64,000 nucleotides of DNA from Pontibacter ramchanderi. Lineage in GTDB: Bacteria; Bacteroidota; Bacteroidia; Cytophagales; Hymenobacteraceae. The position numbers were made by a program, and so were the translations under genes. Numbering within the stretch: position 1 is the stretch's first letter; every line of letters begins with the position of its first letter. The stretch spans positions 310,001 through 374,000 of the forward strand of contig NZ_PJMU01000002.1 of the NCBI RefSeq assembly GCF_002846395.1, given 5' to 3'. Shown here piece by piece: positions 17,982-26,538 of this stretch. Below the pieces are notes generated by a model. The model did no database searches, was not told the DNA's origin, and saw only the letters and a program-made list of their open reading frames with translations.

Positions 17982-18018
17982 AAAAAGGAGCCGTTTCTCA
18001 GCAAACGGCTCCTTTTTT
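17982..18018 (+). terminator. Terminator of rplS
   Basis: A 15-bp stem (17982-17996 with 18003-18017) has a GGAGCCGTTT core and a run of T. Confidence 0.92.
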
Positions 18019-18065
18019 TATACCCGCTGCAAAGCCCAGGCTATACCTGCTTTGGCCAGGCTTGC

Positions 18066-18073
18066 TATATTTG
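18066..18073 (+). promoter_or_regulatory. -7 box upstream of the pyrophosphatase-like gene
   Basis: TATATTTG lies 30 bases before the ATG at 18103, and between that ATG and a possible earlier start at 18052, favouring 18103. Confidence 0.45.
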
Positions 18074-18102
18074 CAGCTATACCTGTCTGTATACCTTCAC
18101 TC

Positions 18103-18690
18103 ATGAAAACCTTACAACGCTATACCTTCCTGCTGCTGTCGCTGGCGCTGCTGGCCTCCTGCCAGACCGACTACGCCGCCCTGCCTACTTACAATGGCAA
18201 GAAACAGCTGCAGGCTGTGATCGAGGTTCCGGCCGGGAGCTCCACTAAGCTGCATTACAACCGCCAGACCAAGACCTTTGAGGCAGAGCAGCAAGCGGGC
18301 CAAGATCGCGTTATCCCTTTCCTGCCCTACCCTGCCAATTTTGGCTTTATACCTTCTACAGAAACCAACGCACAGAAGAAACCGCTTGAAGTGGTGGTGT
18401 TGGCCGGGAGTGTTGCCACAGGCACAGTAATGGAGGTGATTCCTGTAGGTGTGCTGCAACTGGAAACAGCCGGCGAACTTGACCACAAGATCGTGGCAGT
18501 ACCGGCCAGGCCAAGTGAGCGCCCTATCAATGCCTCGGACTACACCAGCCTTACAGCCGACTACCCTGCCGCCAAGGCCATTCTGCAGCAATGGTTCGTG
18601 CACCACAACCCAACCGCCAAAAGCAAGTTTGTAGGCTGGCGCAACGAGCAGTTCGCCGAGCAAGAAATACAGCGTTGGATGAAACTGTAA
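18103..18690 (+). CDS. Inorganic pyrophosphatase-family lipoprotein with degenerate active site
   Basis: N-terminal lipoprotein signal (MKTLQRYTFLLLSLALLASC, Cys20 the likely lipidated residue), then a soluble-PPase fold: QAVIEVPAGSSTKLHYN, FLPYPANFGFIPST, VVVLAGSVATGTVMEVIPVGVLQL, DHKIVAVP. By hand alignment with E. coli PPase, Glu20, Lys29, Asp102 and Lys104 have counterparts, but Asp65 and Asp67 are Gln/Lys, Asp70 is Glu, Asp97 is Thr and Tyr141-Lys142 are His-Asn. It probably binds metal poorly and may not hydrolyse pyrophosphate. Location in the periplasm or outer membrane is unusual for the fold. 195 aa. Confidence 0.8.
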   Translation: MKTLQRYTFLLLSLALLASCQTDYAALPTYNGKKQLQAVIEVPAGSSTKLHYNRQTKTFEAEQQAGQDRVIPFLPYPANFGFIPSTETNAQKKPLEVVVLAGSVATGTVMEVIPVGVLQLETAGELDHKIVAVPARPSERPINASDYTSLTADYPAAKAILQQWFVHHNPTAKSKFVGWRNEQFAEQEIQRWMKL

Positions 18691-18701
18691 GGTATAGAAA
18701 C

Positions 18702-18731
18702 AAAAAAGCCTCCTGATGTGGAGGCTTTTTT
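18702..18731. terminator. Bidirectional terminator
   Basis: AAAAAAGCCTCC (18702-18713) pairs with GGAGGCTTTTTT (18720-18731). Shared by the convergent genes at 18103-18690 and 18759-19463. Confidence 0.9.
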
Positions 18732-18758
18732 GTTTTACTCAGGTATAACGGCTATACC

Positions 18759-19463
18759 TTATTTGATATCGCGCAGCTTCGCTCTTACATCTTCTACAGC
18801 CTGTTCCATGGCCTGCACCTGCTGGCGGCTGGCCTCCTGTTGCTTGATGTTCAGCTCCACATTCTGCTCCAACTGCCGTAGCTCGTCGGCGTTGCGCACC
18901 AGTTCGGCCTCCAGCTCCTGTTTGCGCTTCTTGTTACGTTCTATGCTTAGCTGCAGGTCGTTTGCCTGCTTCACTACGCGGTCCTGCTCTTTTTTGGTGC
19001 TGCGCAGCACAGCCTCGGCTTCGTTTATCTGCAACAACACGTCTTCCTGGTACAGTTTTTTGCCGAAGCTCTCCATAAATTGCTCTGCAGCATCGTATAC
19101 CTCTGGCGTCGCGTTCTTATCAAGGTGGGCAGTGCCCATGTCGAGCGACCACCACACGTAGCTGCCCTTGGCATGCGTACCCACCGTGGAGATCACGCGC
19201 ATAGGTTGTTTACTGATGCTGATCAGCTTCGCCTCCTCTACCGTATAAACGCCTTTGGAGTGCTTCACCTTGCCCGCTTCCTGCGCCAGATGATCTTTCC
19301 AGACTTTCTCAACAAACTTGGGATCCAGTTGCACGCTCAACTGCTGGCCGCTGCGCTTGATGCCGTTCACTACCTGCTCGTTTTCCTCCACGCGCATCAC
19401 CTGCGCACTCGCCATACCTGATACCAGCAACATAGCCGCTACCAAAAAACCTTTTACTCGCAT
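18759..19463 (-). CDS. Exported coiled-coil protein of unknown function
   Basis: A 234-aa protein with a clear signal peptide (MRVKGFLVAAMLLVSGMASA). Residues 40-130 form a mixed region with EKVWKDHLAQEAGKVKHSKG and GSYVWWSLDMGTAHLD; residues 140-232 are a heptad-rich coiled coil (LLQINEAEAVLRSTKKEQDRVVKQANDL..). I do not recognise a named family. Probably periplasmic. Transcribed alone, divergent from the PTPS-folE pair. Confidence 0.8.
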   Translation of the reverse strand: MRVKGFLVAAMLLVSGMASAQVMRVEENEQVVNGIKRSGQQLSVQLDPKFVEKVWKDHLAQEAGKVKHSKGVYTVEEAKLISISKQPMRVISTVGTHAKGSYVWWSLDMGTAHLDKNATPEVYDAAEQFMESFGKKLYQEDVLLQINEAEAVLRSTKKEQDRVVKQANDLQLSIERNKKRKQELEAELVRNADELRQLEQNVELNIKQQEASRQQVQAMEQAVEDVRAKLRDIK

Positions 19464-19574
19464 ACTCTACTTAGAAATAATGATTAGACAGGAACAATCG
19501 TATACCTACGAAAATAGCTAATCTATAGCATATTTCAGATATAGGAAGCAGGATTAATTTAGCGGCTGTTCTGT

Positions 19575-19605
19575 TTGGGTTTGGGAACCGCGACGCTTAC
19601 CTTTG
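19575..19605 (+). promoter_or_regulatory. Promoter of the PTPS-like/folE operon
   Basis: TTG (19575-19577, within TTTGGG), 20 bases, then TACCTTTG (19598-19605). Leader about 75 bases. Confidence 0.7.
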
Positions 19606-19685
19606 TAGGTTTATGACCCGGGCAGCCTGAATAGGAATTTTTCACGTATGCGAACAATAACATAGGTTAGCCTGTTGGAACCGCA

Positions 19686-20093
19686 ATGAAAATAACGATC
19701 TGCAGAAAAGAGCATTTTAATGCCGCACACCGCCTGCATAACCCAGCCTGGAGCGACGAACAAAACGCGGAGGTTTTCGGGCTATGCAACAACCCTAATT
19801 TCCACGGGCATAACTACGAGCTCATTGTGAAGCTAACGGGCGCCGTGAACGAAGAAACAGGCTACGTGTACGACATGAAAAAACTGAGTACGCTGGTAAA
19901 GGAGGAGGTGATCGACCGGTTTGACCACAAAAACCTCAACCTCGACACAGAAGAGTTCAGGCAGCTGAACCCGACAGCCGAGCACATTGCCATGGTGATC
20001 TGGAACCGATTGCGGGAAAAAATAAGCCAGGAATACGAACTGGCGGTAACGCTTTATGAAACTGAACGAAACTTTGTTGAATATAATGGATAA
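19686..20093 (+). CDS. 6-pyruvoyl-tetrahydropterin synthase / QueD-like enzyme
   Basis: Acts on dihydroneopterin triphosphate, toward tetrahydropterin or, as QueD, 6-carboxy-tetrahydropterin for queuosine. Zinc ligands His15 (FNAAHRL), His40 and His42 (NFHGHNY) and the catalytic Cys34 (GLCNNPN) are all present, with DHKNLN further on. 135 aa. Overlaps the next gene, folE, by 8 bases (ATGGATAA), so the pair supplies GTP-derived pterin in sequence. Which product is made cannot be told from sequence alone. Confidence 0.92.
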   Translation: MKITICRKEHFNAAHRLHNPAWSDEQNAEVFGLCNNPNFHGHNYELIVKLTGAVNEETGYVYDMKKLSTLVKEEVIDRFDHKNLNLDTEEFRQLNPTAEHIAMVIWNRLREKISQEYELAVTLYETERNFVEYNG

Positions 20094-20751
20094 CCAGGAC
20101 CTGGGCCACGAAGCGGAAGAGATGGACGACCACATGATGAGCTCGCTGGAAACACCGTTGCGCCCCGACGCATTTGCCCTTTCTGACGCCGAGAAAATCG
20201 TGATCATCGAAAGGCACTTCCGCGAGATCATGCACACCATGGGCCTTGACCTGACAGATGACAGCCTGAAAGGAACGCCGCTGCGCGTGGCCAAAATGTA
20301 TGTGCAGGAGATTTTCAGCGGACTTCATCCTGAGAACAAGCCGGTTATCCGCCGCTTCGAGAACAAGTACAAGTATAATCAGATGCTGGTGGAGCGCGAC
20401 ATTACTGTGTACTCCTCCTGCGAGCATCACTTTGTGCCCATCATCGGCAAAGCCCATGTCGCTTACATGCCAAACGAGCACGTGATTGGCCTTTCCAAGC
20501 TGAACCGCATTGTGCAGTACTACGCCCGCCGTCCGCAGGTGCAGGAGCGCATGACCATGCAGATCGCCAACGAACTGAAGCAGGCGCTGCAGACCGAGAA
20601 TGTGGCCGTGCTGATAGAGGCTGACCACCTTTGTGTGATGAGCCGTGGCGTGAACGACGTGAGTAGCAGTACCATCACGGCGGAGTACTCCGGCCTGTTT
20701 GAGCAGGACCAGTACCGCAACGAGTTCCTGAGCCATATCCGCAAAAAATAA
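20086..20751 (+). CDS. folE: GTP cyclohydrolase I
   Basis: Turns GTP into dihydroneopterin triphosphate, first step of folate and pterin synthesis. Zinc-binding motifs SSCEHHFVPI and LCVMSRGV are intact; GLSKLNRIVQYYARRPQVQERMT is also typical. The N-terminal extension (MDNQDLGHEAEEMDDHMMSS) is acidic and variable. The ATG at 20086 overlaps the stop of the upstream gene; an earlier in-frame ATG at 20056 would give 10 more residues and a larger overlap. 221 aa. Confidence 0.95.
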   Translation: MDNQDLGHEAEEMDDHMMSSLETPLRPDAFALSDAEKIVIIERHFREIMHTMGLDLTDDSLKGTPLRVAKMYVQEIFSGLHPENKPVIRRFENKYKYNQMLVERDITVYSSCEHHFVPIIGKAHVAYMPNEHVIGLSKLNRIVQYYARRPQVQERMTMQIANELKQALQTENVAVLIEADHLCVMSRGVNDVSSSTITAEYSGLFEQDQYRNEFLSHIRKK

Positions 20752-20871
20752 GCGCCGGAGCCGCGCAAACCTTTGTGCTGCCAACCGGTTTTGATCGTTG
20801 AAAGCAACTTTCAGTTAGTCCTTACCCGTATAGAGATATTTCTATATAATTTATAATGACGATCATAACCA

Positions 20872-21789
20872 ATGGCAGGTAAAATACTCATCACAGGTGG
20901 TTCCGGGCTGATCGGGTCGCGTCTTTCCGAAATGCTCATCGATCAGGGTTATGAAGTAGCGCACCTGTCTAGGTCTCCGGACAAGTACTCGCATTACAAA
21001 ACGTTTCGATGGGATGTGCAGGCAGGGTCTTTGGACGAAAATGCCATCACTTATGCCGACTACATCATTCACCTGGCGGGTGCCGGGCTGGCTGACGAAA
21101 AGTGGACCAAGGAACGCAAGCGCGAGATCCTACGCAGCCGTGTTGACAGCTCGCAGCTGTTGTATAAGGGGCTTCAGCAACAGAAGCATCGTGTCAAAGC
21201 TTTTATCTCGGCATCTGCCATTGGTATTTACGGTGACTCAGGCGACCAACTGATGTCGGAGGAGAGCACTTATGGTGAGGATTTTATGGCGGAGGTTTGC
21301 AAAGCCTGGGAAGCGTCGGTGTGGCCTATTAAGGACCTGGGTATTCGCACTGTGATACTGCGCACCGGTATAGCCCTGAGCGAAAAAGGTGGCGCCCTTC
21401 CTCAGATGGCGCGCCCCGTGAAGCTGATGGCTGGCGCACCGTTCGGCAGCGGAAAACAGTACATGTCCTGGATCCACATGGATGACCTGTGCCGTCTTTA
21501 CATCCGAGCCATTGAAGACACGCAATTTGCCGGCGTATACAATGCCGTGGCGCCCCACCCTGTCACCAACCAGGAGTTTACCGAAGCATTGGCAGAAGTC
21601 ATGCACAAGCCATTGGTTTTACCCAAGGTACCTTCCTTTGCCCTGAACATGATGCTGGGTGAGATGAGCGCTGTAGTGCTATCAGGGCAGCGGGTGAGCG
21701 CCAATAAGGTGCTGCAGACTGGCTTTACCTTCGAGTACAATTACCTGGACGAAGCACTGGAGTCGTTTTACAAAAACCAGCAAAGCTAA
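20872..21789 (+). CDS. TIGR01777-family NAD(P)-dependent epimerase (YfcH-like)
   Basis: An atypical short-chain dehydrogenase. Rossmann motif GGSGLIGS at residues 9-16, then IIHLAGAGLADEKWTKERKREILRSRVDSS, which defines the subfamily, ASAIGIYGD with the catalytic-site Tyr, and C-terminal DUF1731 (LPKVPSFALNMMLGEMSAVVLSGQRVSANK). 305 aa, usual length. Substrate unknown. Cytoplasmic. Monocistronic with a very strong terminator shared with PBP1A. Confidence 0.92.
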   Translation: MAGKILITGGSGLIGSRLSEMLIDQGYEVAHLSRSPDKYSHYKTFRWDVQAGSLDENAITYADYIIHLAGAGLADEKWTKERKREILRSRVDSSQLLYKGLQQQKHRVKAFISASAIGIYGDSGDQLMSEESTYGEDFMAEVCKAWEASVWPIKDLGIRTVILRTGIALSEKGGALPQMARPVKLMAGAPFGSGKQYMSWIHMDDLCRLYIRAIEDTQFAGVYNAVAPHPVTNQEFTEALAEVMHKPLVLPKVPSFALNMMLGEMSAVVLSGQRVSANKVLQTGFTFEYNYLDEALESFYKNQQS

Positions 21790-21806
21790 TGCTCCTAACT
21801 ACTCTT

Positions 21807-21850
21807 AAAGCAGAGGCGCCCGCTGATTGATCAGCGGGCGCCTCTGCTTT
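21807..21850. terminator. Bidirectional terminator, 20-bp perfect stem
   Basis: 21807-21826 pairs perfectly with 21831-21850 around a 4-base loop, with A/T runs at both ends. It separates the convergent epimerase and PBP1A genes. Confidence 0.93.
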
Positions 21851-21856
21851 TTAACA

Positions 21857-24199
21857 TTACTGAAGGAATTCTGACAGGTCCAGTATCTCCAGGTTCAGGT
21901 CGAGCTGAGTAGAGTCTGGCTCCGCTTTTGGCAGCACCGTAGTGCAGTTATACTTCTTGCTGATCTTAACGGTCGGACCAGGGAATCGGCCCATAGTATA
22001 GCCCAGGTCTTTGTCTTTGTAGAGGCGCTCCATGAAAAGGCCGTATACCGGCAGGGCTGTTTTGGAACCTTCACCCAGGTTAGAGGTACGGAAGTGAATG
22101 CTGCGGTCCTCGCCTCCTACCCACACGCCAGTCACCAGGTCTTTGGTCACGCCCATAAACCAGCCATCAGAATGGTTCGAGGTAGTTCCGGTCTTGCCAC
22201 CGATCTCGTTTCCTTTCCAGAGGTCATATTCCCACAGGGCCTGTGATGTACCGCCTGGCTCCTCTATACCTCCCTTGAGCATATGCATCATCAGGAAGGC
22301 CGTTTCTTCGCTCAATACCTTCTTTTGCTCCGGCACAAACTGCTCAATCACGTTGCCCTCACGGTCTTCGATGCGGGTGATAAAGCGAGGGGCGGTATAG
22401 AAACCATGGTTTGGGAAGGTACTGTAAGCACCCACCATTTCATAAACCGACACATCACTTGGGCCCAGTCCAATGGAAGGCACCTTGTCCAGCGGACTAC
22501 TGATGCCCAGTTTATGCGCGTAATCCACAACCGTTTCCCAGCCAATCAGCTCGGTCAGCTGCGCCGTCACAGAGTTCACCGATTTGCCCATGCCGCGGCG
22601 CAGCGTCATCGGGGCACCGGTATAAGTCCAGTCGGCATTGGTCGGCGACCAGCTTTTCTTCTGCCCTTTCTCCACATAATTGATGGTGATGCGCGTGTCC
22701 ACGATCTTGTCGCAGGGTGAGTAGCCGTTGTCGATAGCCGCCACATACACGAAAGGCTTAAAGGTAGAGCCCGGCTGGCGTCGCGCCTGCTTCACGTGGT
22801 CGAACTTGAAGTACTTATAATTGATACCGCCCACCCAGGCCTTTATCTCGCCGGAGAAGGGGTCCATGGTCATCATGCCGCCATGCAGGAAACGCTTGTA
22901 GTAGCGCAGCGAGTCGAGCGGCGACATGGTCATTTTCTTTTCGCGAGCGGGATTCTCCCAGGTAAAGACCATCATCTCGCGCGGCGTGTTCAGCTCTTTG
23001 TTGATGGCAGCGGTATTGTCGCCATGCTTTTTCTTCAGGCGCTTATAATAGTCTGTGCGTTTGATGGTTTCTTCGATGAAGTTCGGGATCTCGCGGTTCT
23101 TTTCGTCCACCCACGGGTTCTGGCCCTTCCAGTGGTTGTCAAAACGGCGCTGCAGGGTGCGCATCTGCTGGTCCATGGCAGCCTCAGCATGCGCCTGTAT
23201 GCGCGAGTCGATGGTGGTGTATACCTTCAGGCCGTCGCGGTACAGGTCGTAGCCATTCTGCTTGCACCATTCCTTCATAAAATCGGCCACAGCGCCCCGA
23301 AAATAAGTGGCTGGTCCGTCGTAGTGGTTCTCTACCTTATAGTCCAGCACCAGCGGCAACTGGCTCAGCGAGTCGGCCTGGGCAGAAGTCAGGTAGTTGT
23401 ACTTGGCCATTTGCGCCAACACGGTGTTGCGGCGGCGGGTGGCGTTCTCCGGGTTAAAACGCGGACTGTAAAACGTCGGGGCTTTCAGCAGACCCACCAG
23501 CACGGCGGCTTGTTCGGGCTTCAGGCTGTCGGGTGAGGTGTTGAAGAAGGTTTTGGAGGCCACCTGTATACCGAAGGAGTTACTGCCGAAGTCCACTGTG
23601 TTGAGGTACATGGCCAGGATTTCTTCTTTGGTATAGCGCTGCTCGAGTTTGATCGCAGTTAGCCACTCCTTTGTTTTGGAAATCACGATATTCAGGCCAG
23701 GGATGTGGCCGAGTACACCTTTGGAATCGTCGGTGCGGGTTTTGTAGAGGTTCTTGGCCAGCTGCTGCGTGATGGTACTACCGCCCCGGCTTTCGCCGCG
23801 CAGGTTATCGTACACGGCGCCGAAAATAGCGGTCGGGTCTATACCTGCGTGCTCATAAAAACGGATGTCTTCGGTGGCGATCAGGGCGTTGATGAGCGTC
23901 GGCGACATCTGCTTGTAGCTCACTGGGCTGCGGTTCTCGCGGAAGTACTTTCCGATCAGCTGTCCGTCGGCAGTATAGAGCTCGGAGGCCTGGTCGCTGC
24001 GCGGGTTTTCCAGCCTGTCCAGACTTGGGGAGGAGCCAAAGAGGTAGAAGATGTTATACTCCACACTCACCAGGTAGCCGACCACCACCATCAACCCCAG
24101 CAAAAAGAGTTTCCAGGTATAGCCGATTATACTGCCGTACACGGATCTTCTCTTCTTAACCGGTTGCTTTACTTGTTCTTTTTCTTGCTCTTGCAGCAT
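21857..24199 (-). CDS. Penicillin-binding protein 1A (bifunctional peptidoglycan synthase)
   Basis: A class A PBP that polymerises and cross-links glycan strands. Membrane anchor at residues 28-47; glycosyltransferase GT51 domain with catalytic Glu110 in ATEDIRFYEHAGID and GGSTITQQLAKNLY (139-152). Transpeptidase domain: SxxK in PGSTFKPF near residue 477, SVN in GKSVNSVTAQ, and KTGTTSN near 670. 780 aa. Ends with a short hydrophilic tail. Monocistronic. The GT-TP linker is rich in charged residues (KRTDYYKRLKKKHGDN). Confidence 0.95.
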   Translation of the reverse strand: MLQEQEKEQVKQPVKKRRSVYGSIIGYTWKLFLLGLMVVVGYLVSVEYNIFYLFGSSPSLDRLENPRSDQASELYTADGQLIGKYFRENRSPVSYKQMSPTLINALIATEDIRFYEHAGIDPTAIFGAVYDNLRGESRGGSTITQQLAKNLYKTRTDDSKGVLGHIPGLNIVISKTKEWLTAIKLEQRYTKEEILAMYLNTVDFGSNSFGIQVASKTFFNTSPDSLKPEQAAVLVGLLKAPTFYSPRFNPENATRRRNTVLAQMAKYNYLTSAQADSLSQLPLVLDYKVENHYDGPATYFRGAVADFMKEWCKQNGYDLYRDGLKVYTTIDSRIQAHAEAAMDQQMRTLQRRFDNHWKGQNPWVDEKNREIPNFIEETIKRTDYYKRLKKKHGDNTAAINKELNTPREMMVFTWENPAREKKMTMSPLDSLRYYKRFLHGGMMTMDPFSGEIKAWVGGINYKYFKFDHVKQARRQPGSTFKPFVYVAAIDNGYSPCDKIVDTRITINYVEKGQKKSWSPTNADWTYTGAPMTLRRGMGKSVNSVTAQLTELIGWETVVDYAHKLGISSPLDKVPSIGLGPSDVSVYEMVGAYSTFPNHGFYTAPRFITRIEDREGNVIEQFVPEQKKVLSEETAFLMMHMLKGGIEEPGGTSQALWEYDLWKGNEIGGKTGTTSNHSDGWFMGVTKDLVTGVWVGGEDRSIHFRTSNLGEGSKTALPVYGLFMERLYKDKDLGYTMGRFPGPTVKISKKYNCTTVLPKAEPDSTQLDLNLEILDLSEFLQ

Positions 24200-24331
24200 G
24201 TTATAGTATCAGGGCAAATAGCCTGTAATTTCCGGAACGCTTCTTTCTAATCTACTGCAAATATACCTTTTGTGTACAAATACTTTCTCAGAAACGCATA
24301 AAACTTAGTCAGCAATATACAGAAGCTGTTA

Positions 24332-24359
24332 TAACTTTGGCGGGCCCTGCCTATCTTTG
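24332..24359 (+). promoter_or_regulatory. Two -7-like boxes upstream of the 24382 gene
   Basis: TAACTTTG (24332-24339) and TATCTTTG (24352-24359) both fit TAnnTTTG. The second would leave only about 15 bases of leader. Confidence 0.4.
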
Positions 24360-24381
24360 CGCATAGCATTTCCCTTACCCT

Positions 24382-24885
24382 ATGCAAGAGCAATTACAGG
24401 CAGCTTTCGACAAGATCAAGGGCCTGCCGCTGACCAAAACCACCCGCACCGAGCTGGTGCAATACTTCCATTTCGGCAAAACCAGCTATACCACCCCACA
24501 GGGCCTCATCCTGGACGTCGGCCTTTATACGCTGGCCGTGAACTGTCCCTGGACCTTTGAGCTGGCTAAGGGCGAAACCATTAAGCACAGCGAGGTATTT
24601 ATGCGCAAGCGCGAGCCCGGTCTTCCCTCTCCCAAATTCGACTGGAAAGTGCCCGGCGCCAACCTCCGCGACCAGCGCCTGCAGGGCCTGGTGATCAGCA
24701 GCCAGGGATTGGCCATCGAGTCGAGCGAGATCAGAGATGCCTATGGTATAGCACTGACTTTCGTGAACGGCGACCGACTAATTTTAGCGCCTGACCTGGG
24801 TAAACCGCAGGAAGAATACTGGCAGCTGTTCAGCAATTCCGGCGACGGCTTCCGCATCGGAGCCGGTGCGACTGGAGTTCGCTAA
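24382..24885 (+). CDS. Conserved-looking protein of unknown function
   Basis: A soluble 167-aa protein with no signal peptide or membrane segment and no family I recognise. It starts with a helical part (MQEQLQAAFDKIKGLPLTK), then predicted beta strands: GLILDVGLYTLAVNCPWTFEL, LQGLVISSQGLAIESS, AYGIALTFVNGDRLILAPDL, and ends EEYWQLFSNSGDGFRIGAG. The pattern of a beta-rich domain with LxLxF-NGxxLxL suggests a small binding protein. Codon use matches its neighbours. Promoter boxes lie just upstream. Confidence 0.75.
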   Translation: MQEQLQAAFDKIKGLPLTKTTRTELVQYFHFGKTSYTTPQGLILDVGLYTLAVNCPWTFELAKGETIKHSEVFMRKREPGLPSPKFDWKVPGANLRDQRLQGLVISSQGLAIESSEIRDAYGIALTFVNGDRLILAPDLGKPQEEYWQLFSNSGDGFRIGAGATGVR

Positions 24886-24929
24886 GCGACAGTCACTATA
24901 ATCAGGATAATCACTTCACTTCCCGAACG

Positions 24930-25151
24930 ATGTACTTCTTTGAGTATATAGGTGCTTTTTTCTATTGGATTTTTCTTGCCTTACTGGATTGGATCAGAGG
25001 CAAGGAAATTTACTCCCTATCTGACATCGCTAAAGGGAGAGATCAATATGATCCGGGCGATCAGTTTAATTTTCAGTGCTACATGGTGAAGCTGAAAGTA
25101 ATAGGATTTGTGGCCCTGGGTGCTGTTTTATTACTTCTAAAAGAAATATAG
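24930..25151 (+). CDS. Small membrane protein
   Basis: 73 aa with two hydrophobic segments (residues 4-22 and 55-70) around a polar stretch GKEIYSLSDIAKGRDQYDPGDQF. Not recognised. 44 bases after the previous gene, so maybe co-transcribed. Support is limited to the plausible composition, ATG start and gene-free surroundings. Confidence 0.5.
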   Translation: MYFFEYIGAFFYWIFLALLDWIRGKEIYSLSDIAKGRDQYDPGDQFNFQCYMVKLKVIGFVALGAVLLLLKEI

Positions 25152-25238
25152 TCATTACCACCACTTTACAAACCTAGCTTTTTTGGTGTCCTGTAAAGGT
25201 GTACCTTGAGCGGACACCGTAACTAAATGCCGTTAAGT

Positions 25239-25700
25239 ATGAAAAAACTGCTTCAAACCACAGGTATAGCCCTGGCACTTGGCCTCTGCTGCACGCTGGG
25301 CGCACAAGCGCAATCCAAGTCGAAAGCAACAGCTAAAAAAGCGCCAGCCGCCACAACGCAGGAAGCTCCCAAAAAGTCGGGTGAGATGGACATGAGCCAG
25401 ATGAAGACCTATTACATGGCGCTGCTCAAAAAAGGTCCTTACCAACCCACCGACACGGCCGAGGTGAACAGCATCCAGCGCGGGCACATGGCGCACATCC
25501 GTAAGATGGCTGCTGATGGCAAACTGGTGATGGCTGGTCCGTTTCTGGACAATGGCGAGCTGCGCGGTATCTTCATTTTTGATGTGGCCTCTATGGAAGA
25601 AGCAAAAGCCCTGACCGAGGCAGACCCAGCTGTGAAAGCCGGCAAGCTGATCATGGAGTTGCACCCCTGGATGAGCCAGCGCGGCACCAGATTGCCTTAG
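25239..25700 (+). CDS. Exported YCII-related protein
   Basis: Signal peptide MKKLLQTTGIALALGLCCTLGAQAQ, a Lys/Ala-rich linker, then a YciI-type ferredoxin-like domain: MKTYYMALLKKGP, QRGHMAHIRKMAADGKLVMAGPFLDNGELRGIFIFDVASMEEAKALTEADPAVKAG. The His of GHMAHI and the Asp of EADP are the conserved pair of the family. Function unknown; the exported location is notable since YciI itself is cytosolic. ATG at 25239 is preferred for the signal peptide; one at 25227 would add four residues. Confidence 0.82.
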   Translation: MKKLLQTTGIALALGLCCTLGAQAQSKSKATAKKAPAATTQEAPKKSGEMDMSQMKTYYMALLKKGPYQPTDTAEVNSIQRGHMAHIRKMAADGKLVMAGPFLDNGELRGIFIFDVASMEEAKALTEADPAVKAGKLIMELHPWMSQRGTRLP

Positions 25701-25724
25701 CAACTTTTACAGGCGAAGGGCAGT

Positions 25725-26534
25725 ATGCGAACAAAACAACCGCTGCTGCCTTTGAACTTCCGCCTGCACCTTTTCGAGTTTGAAGACCAGCCCTGGTTTC
25801 CGCACATTTTCCGCCAAGGCATGCTCGACTTCCTCCGTTTCATGATCTCCAAGCTGGGTGCCTACGGCCCGGCTATACCTTTGCTGGAGGATCTGCTTCG
25901 TCGCAGCGGCCAACATCATTTCACAGACATTTGCTCCGGTGCCGGCGGCGGCATAGCAGGTATACGCGAAGCTTTAAGCAAGCGCATGGGCGAGCCGGTG
26001 CGCGTTACCTTGTCCGACCTATACCCTAACCTGGGCGCTTACGAGTTTTTGCAAGCCGAGTCCGGTGGCCTGATCGACTTTATCGCCTCTCCGGTTGATG
26101 CCACCAAAGTGCCGCCACAAATTCAGGGAGTCCGCACCATCTTTTCTTCTTTTCACCATTTCAAACCCGATCAGGCAGTGGCCATTCTGCAGAACGCGGC
26201 CGACCAGCGGGCGCCCATCGGCATTTTTGAAGGCAGCGGAAAGTCCTGGCTGGAGCTAATCATTTTCCTGTTCACCTTCCCGATCATCATCCTGGTCGTA
26301 ACGCCTTTCATTCGGCCATTTAAACTCAGTCGGCTGTTCTTCACATACCTCATACCGATTATTCCGTTGGGCATATTGTGGGATGGACTCGTATCGCTGT
26401 TCCGGATCTACAATCCCCGGATGCTGCACGAACTGGTTGCCCGAGTCGAAACACCGCCCGGCTATACCTGGCGCAGCGGCATTGTCGGTAACGGACCCGG
26501 CAAGCAGGTCATTTACCTGATGGGTTACCCGTAG
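25725..26534 (+). CDS. SAM-methyltransferase-like protein with a membrane hairpin
   Basis: 269 aa. Residues 66-160 look like a class I methyltransferase core: FTDICSGAGGGIAGI (glycine-rich SAM loop), VTLSDLYPNL (acidic residue after strand 2), and FSSFHHFKPDQAVAILQNA. After IGIFEG the chain has two hydrophobic segments (about 178-196 and 203-219) before a last strand region ending GKQVIYLMGYP. The membrane insert within the methyltransferase fold is uncommon and suggests a lipid or membrane-bound substrate (inference). Follows the YciI gene by 24 bases. Confidence 0.75.
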   Translation: MRTKQPLLPLNFRLHLFEFEDQPWFPHIFRQGMLDFLRFMISKLGAYGPAIPLLEDLLRRSGQHHFTDICSGAGGGIAGIREALSKRMGEPVRVTLSDLYPNLGAYEFLQAESGGLIDFIASPVDATKVPPQIQGVRTIFSSFHHFKPDQAVAILQNAADQRAPIGIFEGSGKSWLELIIFLFTFPIIILVVTPFIRPFKLSRLFFTYLIPIIPLGILWDGLVSLFRIYNPRMLHELVARVETPPGYTWRSGIVGNGPGKQVIYLMGYP

Positions 26535-26538
26535 AGGT

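Noticed and set aside
22796-23536. 246-codon open frame opposite PBP1A
   Set aside because: Antisense shadow: the PBP1A frame carries all catalytic motifs across this stretch.
25185-25218. GGTGTCC...GGACACC inverted repeat as a terminator
   Set aside because: Seven-base arms without a T run and a long loop; no support for termination, though a binding site cannot be excluded.
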